The notes under the pieces: generated by a model
The model's input: the letters and a program-made list of their open reading frames with translations, nothing else
Told to the model about the DNA's origin: nothing
Databases searched by the model: none
Assembly (NCBI RefSeq): GCF_039555335.1
Contig: NW_027305497.1
Location: forward strand, 589,501 to 653,500
From: Amphiura filiformis
Lineage: Eukaryota; Echinodermata; Ophiuroidea; Amphilepidida; Amphiuridae
DNA: 64,000 nucleotides
Direction: 5' to 3'
Translations under genes and position numbers: made by a program
Part shown: positions 1 to 11,400 of the stretch, one piece after another
How the letters are laid out: each line of letters starts with the position of its first letter
How positions within the stretch are numbered: position 1 is the first letter of the stretch

Positions 1-431
1 ATTGTTCGATGTTATTTTTCGCTGGGTACCAAATGTATCTAAAACCATGCTAAATGTTATTTACAGTCCCAGGTGTAATATCTTGACAACTCATTAATTC
101 AAAAAGGGCCACCAATCCTACAGTCAATCATTGTTCGTAATAAACAAATATTTTTGCTTCCATTTCACGCGGTATTTCATAGCGAAAATTAGTGGCAAAT
201 CATAGTGATCCAGAATTTTTGGACACTGCTACAGGTCTACCTGGTTATCACCTTCACACTACTTTTTCAGATACACTTCCAAATATACCCTAGCAGTTTC
301 TGAGATACCCTACATACAAATTCTGAGCCCCATTCGCCAAAAATTCAAGTTTTTCACAATTCTTTTGTTCTTATCGGACGACGCATCCATTTATATAATA
401 AATGCTGTATTTCGACAGAGTAATTTACAGC
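1..431. other. AT-rich non-coding stretch
   Basis: No convincing coding segment, tandem repeat or inverted repeat was seen here. The sequence is AT-rich with short runs of A and T. It ends at a tRNA-like sequence. Confidence 0.5.
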
Positions 432-503
432 AGAGGCCCGTGGCCTAATGATTAAAGCGCGTGACTCCAGATACGCTATCCCGAGTTCGAAACCCGGTGA
501 CCA
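432..503 (+). tRNA. tRNA-like sequence, probably a tRNA pseudogene or SINE head
   Basis: The segment has a Pol III A-box-like motif TGGCCTAATGATT (about 441-453), a potential anticodon stem GCGTG/TACGC and a B-box-like motif GAGTTCGAAACCC (about 483-495). The 5' half resembles metazoan tRNA-Arg (GTGGCCTAATG..TAAGGCG is typical). The T-stem has a mismatch, the acceptor strands do not pair well and the anticodon loop seems one base too long. A functional tRNA is therefore unlikely. A tRNA-derived SINE head or old pseudogene fits better. No clear SINE body was identified downstream. Confidence 0.4.
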
Positions 504-649
504 ACTGATTTATTTTTTCAATGTTTTATTAAACAATTTATTGTCATTAATCAAGGATAACATAATTTTAAACATCCAGTGCTATTGTGATATTATTTTT
601 TTTTTTATTAAAGCAAGTTGTTTCATTCTCAGGGAAATTGTTTATTGTA

Positions 650-1315
650 TTAAGGGATCTAAAATGAGCGTTTATTGGGTTTCGACAGTATTTTTTGTGG
701 GACATGAGAGCACCTCAGACCTATCGAATTGCATTCTGAATACGAAGCATGTCTTTCTGATACCAAATAATTTTCATTTTTTGAAAATCACAATATAATA
801 CAAATTTTATGACAAATTATAAAAATTTGATATTTTTCAAATTTTTGATATATAACAGTCCTCGAAGTAAATTATATAAATCTAATGATATACTCTTAAA
901 GTGTATGTAGCAGGGAGAAAAAAGCCGACGGTCAATTGAAAATTTTGACCTTTCATATTGAAGATATGGATTTTTCCCAAAAGACCTAATTTTTGTTGGT
1001 GTTTTGGGAAAAAATCCATATCTTCAATACGAAAGGTCAAAATTTTCAATTTATCGTCGGCTTTTCATCCCACCTACATACACTTTAAGTATAAATCATC
1101 AGCTTTATAAAGTTTACTTCAAGTACTAGTAAATATCAAAAATATAAATTTTAATGATTTGCCATAAAATGTGTATTAAATTGCAAATTTCAAAAAATCA
1201 AAATTATTTGATATCAGAATGACATTCTTCGTATTCAGAATGCAATTCGATATGTCTGATGTGCTCTAATGTCCAAAAATAAATACTGTCCAAACGTTCA
1301 TACCCCAGCCCTTAA
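650..1315. mobile_element. Long palindromic element bounded by TTAA (piggyBac-like MITE candidate)
   Basis: Two arms of roughly 330 bases are inverted copies of each other. The ends read TTAAGGG at 650-656 and CCCTTAA at 1309-1315. Inside, AAAGCCGACGGTCAAT (about 926) and its counterpart near 1050-1070 flank a central fold made of 'ttttgggaaaaa' halves. A TTAA at both ends with GGG/CCC termini is the signature expected of piggyBac-type insertion, but no transposase is present, so this would be a non-autonomous element. The short open frame at 448-798 runs into its left arm and is not credible as a gene. Confidence 0.6.
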
Positions 1316-1734
1316 GGGCCTATTTGAAAACACAGTATATTGTGATACAACACTATCTCAACAAGGATCAAAAGAAATCTGAATAACACAAGAAACTAGA
1401 TCAGGTATTATAGAGTATGCATACTATGCAATACGACGTTACTCATTGTAGTATTCTCATTTAAATATATTTTGTCCTACCACGGGCAAATTCGCATGAT
1501 AATAGCACAATAAAACATGATTGTGATATGTATGAATGGTTGTTAAATCGATATAGAGACCTGACTCTCTGTCATCTTCAGCTATCGTAGAACATGACAA
1601 TTGTCATACCGTCCCGGTAGGTTGATTACAAACACTCTGTAGGTGTGGAAAATTGTTCCGCTAGTATGGAAGGCCAGCAGGAAAAAAATATCCAAATAAC
1701 ATATATCAAGCATATATAGTACGGAAGCGTCTAT
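1316..1734. other. Unassigned AT-rich sequence
   Basis: No coding, repeat or RNA signal was recognised in this stretch. Confidence 0.4.
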
Positions 1735-2040
1735 GTGACACAACTTGTCAAGATAATTATCTTGCCATGTCGACTTATTATCAGCATGATGTCAACATGA
1801 CGATATAAAATATCTCGCCAAGACAACTGAACAAACAGGTCAACATGGCAAGATAAATTATCATGCTAAGTCGACATACCAAAAATGAATGTCGTCTTCG
1901 CGAAATAAATTATTATGCCAAGTGAATTTAGCAACAAATTAATGTCTACATAGCAGGGTATTTTGTCACGTCAAGTTGACAAACAATATAAATCAACATG
2001 GTAAGATAAATTATCATACCAAGGAATAGTATAATTTAAA
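1735..2040. repeat. Degenerate minisatellite of AAGATAAATTATC / CAAGTCGACAT motifs
   Basis: Short motifs alternate: a palindrome-like AAGATAAATTATC core and a GCCAAGTCGACAT-like linker recur about every 35-60 bases, in varied forms (aagataattatctt, gatataaaatatc, aagataaattatca). The same motif reappears near 2400, where the neighbouring higher-order repeat starts again. It is non-coding. Confidence 0.6.
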
Positions 2041-3170
2041 TTATTGAAAAGCATCCTCGGGATGTAGAGGAGGGGCGACCCGAAATTAAAGGAAAACAAC
2101 CGCCGCTCAATAGGGATATCCAACTAGATTGCCCCGCAGGGCTACAAAGAACCACAAACCGCGAAATTTGGATATCCAGCTAGATTGCCCCGCAGGACTC
2201 AGGAACCACAGATCTTGAAATATGGATATCCTACAAATTAAAACCACAAACCACGAAAAACCACACACCGCGAAATATGGATGTCCAACAAGTTTTAACT
2301 ATAAATTAGCCCTCGATAGAGGGCAAGGCTTGAAGGATAAGGGAAATTATAACCACGAACCGCGAAAGTTGCCTTAACAAACAATATAAGTCAACATAGT
2401 AAGATAAATTATCATACCAAGTAACAGTAATTTTTTACACCGTATAATTTAAATTATTGAAAAGCATCCTCGGGATGTAGAGGAGGGGGCAGCCCGAAAT
2501 TAAAGGGAAAATTAAAACCACAAATCTCAACAGACCGCCGACAACCGCCGCTCAATAGGGATATCCAACTAGATTGCCCCGCAGGGCTACAAAGAACCAC
2601 AAACCGCGAAATTTGGATATCCAGCTACAATAGAAATATCCAACTAGATTGCCCCGCAAATACAAAGAACCACAAACCGCGAAATTTGGATATCCAACTA
2701 GATTGCCCGCAGGGCTAAAAGAACCACACACCACGAAATATGGATGTCCAACAAGTTTTAACTATAAATTAGCCCTCGATAGAGGCAAGGCTTGAAGGAT
2801 AAGGAAAATTATAACAACGACCGCGAAAGACCTCCATCAACCGCCGCTCAATAGAGATATCCAACTAGATTGCCTGCAGGGCTACAAAGAACCACAAACG
2901 GCGAAATTTAGATATCCAACTAGATTGCCCCAGGGCTACAAAGAACCACACACCGCGAAATATGGATATCCAACAAGCTTAAACAATAAATTAGCCCCGA
3001 TAGAGGACAGGGCTTGAAGAATAAAGGAATACCACGAACCGCGAAAGACCGCCAGCAACCGCCGCTCAATAGAGATATCCAACTAGATTGCCTGCAGGGC
3101 TACAAAGAACCACAAACGGCGAAATTTGGATACCAACTAGATTGTCCCAGGGCTACATTATAGAACCACG
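2040..3170. repeat. Satellite-like tandem array with a higher-order unit of about 400 bases
   Basis: A basic unit, GGATATCCAACTAGATTGCC + CCGCAGGGCTACAAAGAACCACAAACCGCGAAATTT in two parts, recurs at about 2120, 2178, 2567, 2637, 2695, 2858, 2917 and 3076. It is embedded in a larger unit that begins GCATCCTCGGGATGTAGAGG (2049 and 2464) and ends in a block with AGCCCTCGATAGAGG (2310, 2771). Copies differ by small indels, so the array is not fresh. Open frames such as that at 2552-2734 on the minus strand are only the repeat read as protein. Confidence 0.75.
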
Positions 3171-3269
3171 TATATTTTAGTTATAGGTCTAGCTACATAT
3201 ACTCGTATTTTTATTGTCATAAATCAAGAATAATATTATTCAAACTTCGTAACTGGATGACTTTTCAAG

Positions 3270-3835
3270 CTTGGAGCTACTCGGCTTCATTCATAAAAAG
3301 AAAGGAAATCTACCAAAAAAACGTTGACAACGTAAAGAAAGCAGCAAGTTTAAAAAGCCCCACCTCGGCTCACTTTTTGAAACTTGGTCCCATTTTGAAC
3401 ATCAACAGCAAAATCGGCGTTTTTATTTTATTTTATTTTTTAAACAGAATACAGCGTTTCCAACAAGTTATGACGTTTTAATAATAGCATGACTGGCATT
3501 ATATGCCTACTTGTTATTCATTTAATTCAATCATTAATCATGAAATTAATATTATTAAAAAAAACATATAATAGGATGTTGGCTTACCATACAAGAGCAA
3601 GATTATAACCTTTCTGGTCTTACAAATTAATATCGCATCGGCACATTAAAGATACATAACACATCTGGAAATGTTTGAAGTTGATAATATTATGATAAAG
3701 TTTAAATCAGTCCCAGGAAATCAGTACGTTTTACAAATGGGACCAAGTTTCAAAAAGTGAGCCGAGGTGGGGCTTTTTAAACTTGCTGCTTTCTTTACGT
3801 TGTCAACGTTTTTTTTGGTAGATACCAGCTACAGC
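3270..3835. mobile_element. Element with inverted arms of about 86 bases
   Basis: The stretch 3311-3397 is an almost exact inverted copy of 3736-3823 (for example GGACCAAGTTTCAAAAAGTG against its complement). About 340 bases of AT-rich sequence separate the arms. No transposase is encoded, so this is a foldback or MITE-like element. The open frame at 3257-3481 overlaps the left arm and has no recognisable domain. Confidence 0.6.
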
Positions 3836-5065
3836 CAACCTGTACAAAGAAGTATATTATTAGGCGTTGACGCAATCATGAATGCGGGAAGTATAAAACC
3901 ATAGTCGCCACTCGTGCACTTGTTTGAGTCCACAGGAATTCCGAAAACAGCCTTCAACCCCGAATTCAGAGGTCGAGTTTGGGTTGTTACATGCAAATAC
4001 AAACTAATTATATCATGAAAAAACCCACCAAGAGGACTACGATACTTATTCAGAGCCAATCTACGTTCTGTTATTTACAAAAGCCGACGATCAATGTAAA
4101 ATTATAAAAGGAGCAAGACCAGATATCAACGTTAAATCACGGTAAACCTAAAATCGCATCGAAAACGCCAAAATGCAGTCACAAAATTTATAATATTACT
4201 ACATCACCACAACGAATTGTAACGTAGGTATGCAGAAAAGAGTTGTATTAGCAATAACAAAGTATGTGCAAAAAGATTTGTCTTTGGCATGTCGCTTTTT
4301 TGAAATATCGCCAAAAATATGAAATTTTGGAAAAACGCCCCAAAGTTTAAAACAAACACGAACCTTCCAAAATAAATATATATAAGCACTCGGCGGCCCA
4401 GTCACTACCTGTCGCTGTGATTTGGGGTAACTCGTTGTTGCTTCCCTTCTCCTTCTCCAGATACCTGTACTTCAAGGTCGCTCATACCCCATGCCTTAAG
4501 AAAGCAAAAAAATATACTTTTCTGAAATGAATGGTGATTAAATATATAGTTGCAATTAATTGTGGGTTAATCCCGGAATTTCCTTAATTTGATTGGCCTA
4601 TTATTTTGATCATCATAACTCAATAACTATATATTAAAAAAGCACCTTTGAATTCTTTTGCAAACCGCTGTGTGAAGGAAAACCGATTACCGTTCATGAT
4701 CGTTATAGGGGTGGCAACCAAAATTCGCGAGAAATTACACGGCTTATGTGTACTCTTGCCTGGACGGGCGTTACTAGTGAAAATAGTCTAGCATGAAATA
4801 ACCTAACCAGTGTTGCCAAGAATTAGTAGACGTAGTGTTACGTGCAATTACGCAAAAATCGGTCAAATAATAATTATTTGCCCGATTTTATTATATACAC
4901 CATAGATTCTACGGAGACAAAATGGGGAATTGATGTCGCCCAAACACAAATTATAAATTGTCGCAAATATTCAAATTCACCTGCGACGATCACTTACTAG
5001 GCTACCCTGCTTTATGTAGAAAAAAAACCCTTGCAATTTTAAAATGTCGGAGATGTGTAAAATAT
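3836..5065. other. Unassigned sequence with one transposon end
   Basis: Mostly unassigned AT-rich DNA. At 4480-4499 the sequence CTCATACCCCATGCCTTAA matches the right end of the 650-1315 palindromic element (TTCATACCCCAGCCCTTAA), and an AAAAGCCGACGATCAAT near 4078 resembles its interior. A second, degraded member of that family probably lies here. Confidence 0.4.
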
Positions 5066-5069
5066 ACTC

Positions 5070-7345
5070 TCGGAGATATAAAGCAATATCGCAGAGAGTT
5101 TGTCATCATCTTCAGGAATAAGGTATGACAATGGATAACAATATCTTACAAGTTGCTATGTCAACATGACCAATCCGATAATTATTACATTCCAAAATTG
5201 TTAATAAAATCTTAAATTTAACAATAAGCATGACAATAATTGCGGGATTTTAGAAAGGATTATTATATTAAACAATTTTATTCCTAAGAAAATCAATATT
5301 GCTCTCACAGCCACTCAATGCTATTGAACTCTCATGGTTATTTTATATTAAGATAGCTAAAATTTGATAACAAAATTCCATCATGTCCATAGTATTCATG
5401 GAGCGAAATTTATTTATTTAATATTATTTTTAAATCATATTTATACAGGGCTATCCTTCAAGTTAAATCTGCTATTACAGGGGCCCTATTTCCTAAAATA
5501 CAATGTGCACAATCAGTGGCGGATTTTAATGAAAAGGGCCCTTAAAGTATCCCAGGCCCCATGTTAAGGATTTCAATTCAGTGGCGTGCATGACCTTTTG
5601 TCGTGGGCTTCGAGGTGATAGAGAAAATAATGCACAGTGAGCCAAGGGCTACATATCAATTTGTAAGCGCTCTTTAGCAAACTCATAGTCAGGGACAAAC
5701 GATATGCGCAGACAAAAATAGCAAATGCACGGAAAGAATAGCAAATTGCGCGGAGATTGTGCGGAACTTTTAAACATAAAACACTCATATGAAACACAGG
5801 AAGAAGGAAAAAACATGTCAAAATATGAAATTATACACCGTGTCATATAGGATTATTGTGGCATTTTTTGACCATTTTTAGGCATTTTGGTGGCCCTCTA
5901 TCTGGAGTTTACCACCGCTTGACAAGTTGCATACGTTTTGCATTCTTCAAAGTACAAAAAAAATACACTTTCAAATCATATTGCGCGTGACTTGGTCACG
6001 GAATCACTATTTTCACCCCTACTATACATCCCCAACTATTCAATGTGCGAACAAAATGACCATTTTCGTTCACATTTCATAGTACATTGCGCAGAAAAAC
6101 TTAAATTTCGCAGGAACAAATGAAATTGCGCGGAGAAAGGAAAATTTCGCGGTGCGTCGCGGGATTTCGCCGCAAAAATCGTTGGACCCTGCTCATTGTT
6201 CATTGAATTTATAACTGTATGACAAAAAAGGCGAAAATTGTAACTTTTTGTACAAGATTTGCAAGAGAATTGACCATTGCTCATTGAAATGAAGCTAGTG
6301 CCGTAAAAACTCGATAGTTAGCATATGTGCTTACTATCAAGCGCTTTTAAAACATCTACATCTATTTTATACTCAAAACGTTGTCAAAGCAATATCTAAT
6401 TGAGAAACAGTGCGGTGGCATTGAATGAAAAAACACATAAACATAGACACTATAAATAATCTTACAAAACAAATTAGTTGTTACTTAAAGCTGTTTTGAG
6501 AGTTGAAATATTGGTAATGTTGAGTGTTTGGTGAGAGATTATTCCATTGTACTATTGTACGGGGTCAAAAACTGAACTGGTGTCTCAACCCCATTAGATC
6601 AGTTGGTAAAGCGCTCGATAGTAAGCACATATTATCGAGTTTTTACAGTATATGGACAATTTAGTGTGCTCTTTCATTTAATCACATACAAGGAACACTT
6701 GAGGTTTTGACTTTTAAAACTTTTGTGCTTGGATAGGTCGTTTTCAACAGATGCGTTATATGTTGACGTAATGAAAAAAAAACCAATTTTTAGGGAAAGT
6801 ATTAGCTTTCGTTCGATATTTAAAAAATTCTGATGGAATGAATGGAACACTTAAGGTTTTGGCAAAAACCAATCACAGTTTTCAATCACAATTTTCCACT
6901 AGATCTCACAAAGCTCTTACGATGCTATGCACTCAACCGTTTGGAATAAGTGTAGAGGCTAGACTCATAGTGCTTGGAAATATATGTGTACTCGGGATTT
7001 ATCGAGGTGGAAACTGTGCGTAGATGCATTTCTAACAGCGTGTTTATAGTGAATATACCGCATTTTGAGTATACCGTATACGATAATCCTTGTATATGTA
7101 CCGATACTCTTGCTGTTTATAGTGAGATACAGTTACCGCACAAATTATATACCAACTAACATTATCGTACATTTGCAATGACCCCGAGGTCACACGGGGA
7201 ATGTGTAAATATTGTGGCGCGAGCTATAAACAGCCAATTCAACAGCATGATCATGGCGGCGAACATGTAGCTTCTGTTTTGATAACTCTTTGGGGTGAGA
7301 ATCGTTCCGAATGGCCTGCACGCATTCTTCGCATCATGAAGAAGC
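5070..7345. repeat. Duplicated block A (left copy)
   Basis: This block recurs as A' at 9551-11222, in the same order and with few differences. A partial third copy of its start is at 27145-27545. It is non-coding: small open frames in it exist in both copies only because the DNA is duplicated. It contains runs rich in GCGCGGA and TTTCGCGG (about 6080-6180) and a motif GCGTGTTTATAGTG near 7029. Relative to A' it carries about 560 extra bases (about 6377-6930) between two ACTCAA hexamers. Confidence 0.75.
6303..6650. repeat. Inverted repeat pair with a tRNA-like half
   Basis: GTAAAAACTCGATAGTTAGC at about 6304 and the complement of the sequence at about 6605-6647 form inverted arms of about 43 bases, 250 bases apart. 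The right arm includes AGATCAGTTGGTAAAGCGC, which resembles a tRNA D-arm and Pol III A box. No B box or full cloverleaf is visible. Only the left arm exists in the A' copy. Confidence 0.45.
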
Positions 7346-9016
7346 TTTATGAGCTATTATGATCAACTCTCAAAATGCATGATATTCCATCAAGCAATTA
7401 GTATTGGTGCATTTTAGCCATTGAATATCTTGACGCATAAATGATTTGTGCATACTTTGTATAAAATGTTTTAAAATGCTACATATAATTTTTGAGATCG
7501 GCGTTTCTTAAAATGTGGCGTGAGTACGCCGCGTGACCAGTCTCATAATTTGCTCATGGTGGGCGAGATTATGCAAATTTTCTCTAAGTAGGTATTAGAG
7601 CCAAAGAACCACTAGTGGCATGTTGCTCAAGAGTCAAAGAACCACTGTGGCATGTTGCTCACTCTTGTACTAGAGTCAAATGACCACTGTGGCATGTTGC
7701 GTACTCTTGTAACAGAGTTAAAGAATCGCCGTGGCATGTTGCTAACTCTTAAAGAACCACTGTGGCATGTTGCTCACTAATTTGTTTAACCTATATTTTT
7801 CCGCATTTTCCGACAGACTTCGTCAGGGACTTGTGAACTTTATCGCAATCAACGTCGTCTTTTGGCGTGGACCAACATTTTAATAGGACGAGAGGTCACT
7901 GTGATCTACGACATCCGTATCTGTCAGTATAAAGTTGTAAAAAATTAAATGACCTGTGTTTCATATAAAAACAACACATTCAACCAAATGAGGTAAAATT
8001 TTGATCGATTGTGTTTAATGGAAATTACTGAACACTTTCATTTTAGAGGAGACCATTTTGCCTCAAATCAATGACTTCATTTTCTTATCAAATAGAGATT
8101 TGCACCAGTAGTGAACGAAAACAGTGTAAGTGATCAGTCGTAAGCAGATGCGCTGTCAGAAGAATTAAAGTACGAAGCCAGGGTGTATGGACAAATAAGC
8201 GTTACCATGATCGTAACTGACAGCGAGATAATTGTCATCTACCGCACGTGCTCCGCAATGCAAACACGGTAATATAATATCATTGTTAAATTATTTTGCC
8301 TCCACCTGTAATCAACCGTGGACCTCTTGTACCATAGTCAAAGAACCACTGTTGCAGACTGCTTACTAATTACTTTTCCGGTAGACTTCACCATGAGCTT
8401 CTGTTCGTGAACATACAGTTGTATCACAATCCAATCCAACCATTTCATTTCACGAGAAATTACTAGACTCTACAACATTCTCACCTGTCAGTGAATTTTG
8501 TATGTGTGAGATACAAGAATCGATTGTCTACCACATGAGGTCAAACTTTGACCTATTATGTTGGATGGAACTTTAACTCTGTCATTAGTACCTTGAGGCC
8601 ATTTTGGCTCGATGTTGGTAATTTCTATAACAACGTCAACTTGAATTGTAAACAAACAAACAAATACAGACATTCTAGTACGCAACTCTAACTCTAAATC
8701 GAACTCTGAAATATAACTCTAACTCCAACTCGAAATCGAACTCATGAAATACATTTTACGGTATTCAACAGCATTACGTGATAAAGTGTGACTGTTATTA
8801 TGCAGGCACATTTTTGTGTACACCAAACATAAACTCGAATACCTAAATCATACATGTTTGTCTTTTTGTTAACATTAGGTACAGATAATGTACCCAAGGT
8901 GGCTAAATACTAGAAACACTTCTAAAAGTGGTTCTAAATTCATGTAAGTATAGTAACAGATCAACTGTCGCTGTAAAATGTAATTGTTTTTGTCATGTCA
9001 TGACAGCAGAATAATT
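7346..9016 (+). promoter_or_regulatory. Upstream region of receptor copy 1 (block B)
   Basis: The whole interval matches the upstream region of receptor copy 2 (13111-15270) in order and orientation, and its distal part also matches 30763-31630 before copy 3. The stretch nearest the start codon (about 8820-9016: CTCGAATACCTAAATCATACA, GGTACAGATAATG, CTAGAAACACTTCTAA) is shared by all three copies. This makes it the best candidate for promoter and 5' UTR. A CAG just before AATAATTATGG could be a splice acceptor, so a non-coding first exon upstream is possible. No TATA box can be assigned with confidence. Confidence 0.45.
7592..7790. repeat. Minisatellite, about five units of 40-50 bases
   Basis: The unit AGTCAAAGAACCACTGTGGC + ATGTTGCTCACTCTTGTA recurs about five times with small changes. 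The equivalent position before receptor copy 2 has one recognisable unit (about 13700), and single related units sit at about 8335, 14322 and 30895. The array therefore expanded in copy 1's upstream region after duplication. Confidence 0.65.
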
Positions 9017-9580
9017 ATGGAACCCAATCATATTTTCCCTGAATTTACCGCCGTTGTTTTGGTATATTCACTAATCTTCTGCAATGTGGTATGGTATGCA
9101 ATCGCGGAGATAGAAATTCGCCCTTTTTGGAACGTGACTAGCACTCAAAATGGCACATACTCATGTATTCTCACGAATGACAGTAATGATGAGTATTATC
9201 ACGATTATTATAGCTTATCCTCTCTTAGCAGTGATACAGGTGGTGAAACTTGCAGTGTCCAATTATCCACATCTATTGGATCAGGAGCTTTGATACAAGT
9301 ACCCAAACCAATGTCCACTAACACCTTATTGTACGTAGAGAAACAAGGTGATCTTCTGAATTGCCAAAATAGGTATGTGGTTATTGCAGCAGACAATCCT
9401 TGTTTCATTCCATTTGCCCATTCAAAGCTCCAACTATTTCTGCAGGGTAATACCAGTATCCTCATCAGTGATACATCAAAAAACCAGTCTCTGTCTTTGT
9501 GCCAAGATTCTGATGATGAACAAACGCAATCGGTTTACGAAATAAATAAAAGTTGCTATGGTAGCATGCCAATCAGATAA
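9017..9580 (+). pseudogene. Truncated LRR-GPCR (receptor copy 1, N-terminal fragment)
   Basis: The first 178 codons match receptor copy 2 almost residue for residue: the hydrophobic leader (FTAVVLVYSLIFCNVVWYAIA), then the Cys- and Asn-glycosylation-rich domain with ETCSVQL, LLNCQNRY and NPCFIPFAHSKLQLFLQGNT. At about 9549 homology stops and block A' begins. The frame then runs 10 foreign codons to a stop at 9578-9580. All LRRs and the seven-helix domain are missing, and no remainder of the gene is seen between 11.2 and 13.1 kb. The ATG at 9017 is chosen because the equivalent Met is the only start available in copy 3. An in-frame ATG at 8984 also exists. A secreted short product cannot be excluded. 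Confidence 0.8.
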
Positions 9581-11222
9581 TTATTAATTTCCAAATTTGT
9601 TAATAAAATCTTAAATTTAACAATAAGCATGACAATAATTGCGGGGTTTTAGAAAGGATTATTATATTAAACAATTTTATTCCTAAGAAAGTCAATATTG
9701 CTCTCACAGCCACTCAATGCTATTGAACTCACAGCCACTCAATGCTATTGAACTCTCATGGTCGTTTTATATGAAAATAGCTAAAATTGTGTTGGCATTT
9801 TTCAAAGTTCGGTTCATCTTACCCATCATGTCCATAGTATTCATGGAGCAAGATTTATTTATTTAATATTATTTTTAAATCATATTTATACAGGGTTATC
9901 CTTCAAGCTAAAATCTGCTATTACAGGGGCCCTATTTCCTAAAATACAATGTGCACAATCAGTGGCGGATTTTAATGAAAAGGGCCCTTAAAGTATCCCA
10001 GGCCCCATGTTAAGTATTTCAATTCAGTGGCGTGCCTGACCTTTTGTCGTGGGGGTCGAGGTGATAGAGAAAATAATGCACAGTGAGCCACGGGCTACAT
10101 ATCAATTTGTAAGCGCTCTTTAGCAAACTCATAGTCAGGGACAAACGATTTGCGCAGACAAAAATACCAAATTGCACGAAAAAAATAGCAAATTGCGCGG
10201 AGATTGTGCGGAACTTTTATACATAAAACACTCATATGAAACACAGGAAAAGGAAAAAACATATCAAAATATGAAATTATACACCGTGTCATATAGGATT
10301 ATTGTGGCATTTTTTGACCATTTTTTAGGCATTTTGGCGGTCATTTTGAAAAGCGCCCTCTATCTGGAGTTTACAACCGCTTGACAAGTTGCATACGTTT
10401 TGCATTCTTCAAAGTACAAAACAAATACACTTTCAGATCATATTGCCCGTGACTTGGTCACGGAATCACTATTTTTTTCACCACTACTATACATCCCCAA
10501 CTATTCAATGTGCGAACAAAATGACCATTTTCGTTCACGTTTCATAGTACATTGCGCAGAAAAACTTAAATTTCGCAGGAGCAAATGAAATTGCGCGGAG
10601 AAAGGAAAATTTCGCGGTGCGTCGCGGGATTTCGCGCCGCAAAAATCGTTGGACCCTGCTCATTAACAGGCGAAATTTGTTTGCACAAGATTTGCAATTT
10701 AAAGAGAATTGGCCATTGCTCATTGAAATGAAGCTAGTGTCGTAAAAACTCGATAGTTAGCATAATTATGTGCTCACTATCAAGCGCTTTTAAAACACCT
10801 ACATCTATTTTATACTCAACCGTTTGGAATAAGTGTAGAGGCTAGACTTATAGTGCTTGGAAATATCTGTGTACTCGGGATTTATCGAGGTGGAAACTGT
10901 GCGTAGATGCATTTCTAACAGCGTGTTTATAGTGAATATACCGCATTTTGAGTATACCGTATACGATAATCCTTGTATATGTACCGATACTCTTGCTGTT
11001 TATAGTGAGATACAGTTACCGCACAAATTATATACCAACTAACATTATCGTACATTTGCAATGACCCCGAGGTCACACGGGTAATGTGTAAATATTGTGG
11101 CGCGAGCTATAAACAGCCAATTCAACAGCATGATCATGGCGGCGAACATGTAGCTTCTGTTTTGATAACTCTTGGGGTGAGAATCGTTCCGAATGTCCTG
11201 CACGCATTCTTCGCATCATGAA
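9551..11222. repeat. Duplicated block A' (right copy)
   Basis: Begins AGTTGCTATGGTAGCATGCC and follows block A (from about 5151) through the GCGCGGA-rich part and the GTGTTTATAGTG part to CATCATGAAGAAGCTT. It interrupts receptor copy 1. The start also matches 27215 onward, so block A behaves as a dispersed repeat as well as part of the local duplication. It lacks the roughly 560-base internal segment of block A. Confidence 0.75.
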
Positions 11223-11400
11223 GAAGCTTCTACTTCCGGTAATACCGCACACAATTTATACTGGTGTGTTTATAGTGCAAATATCTCGCGACAATATCCT
11301 TCGATTGTTTATAGTGGGCAAGTATCCGGATAATTTCTGACCGGATAGAAATTATACCGCAATATACCGCACATCTGCTCCCACTATAAACACGCTCTAA
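10912..11400. mobile_element. MITE-like element with AGCGTGTTTATAGTG ends
   Basis: AACAGCGTGTTTATAGTG near 10917 and CACTATAAACACGCTCT near 11379 are inverted copies. The motif GTTTATAGTG also recurs internally (about 10998, 11268, 11309). No coding capacity. In block A the left end is present (about 7029) but the right end is cut at 7345, where block B begins. Confidence 0.5.

Noticed and set aside
448-798. 116-codon open frame on the + strand
   Set aside because: It starts inside the tRNA-like sequence and runs into the arm of a palindromic element. No domain is visible and the composition is AT-driven.
2552-2734. Open frame with repeated CGSF and GNLVGY words on the minus strand
   Set aside because: It is the satellite repeat translated. 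The periodicity is that of the DNA unit.
6974-7159. Small frame identical in blocks A and A' (also 10857-11042)
   Set aside because: Identity comes from the segmental duplication. It lies in MITE-like GTTTATAGTG sequence and has no domain.
9208-9465. Minus-strand open frame conserved at 9208, 15462 and 31807
   Set aside because: It lies antisense to the receptor ectodomain in all three copies. Its conservation follows from the coding strand.
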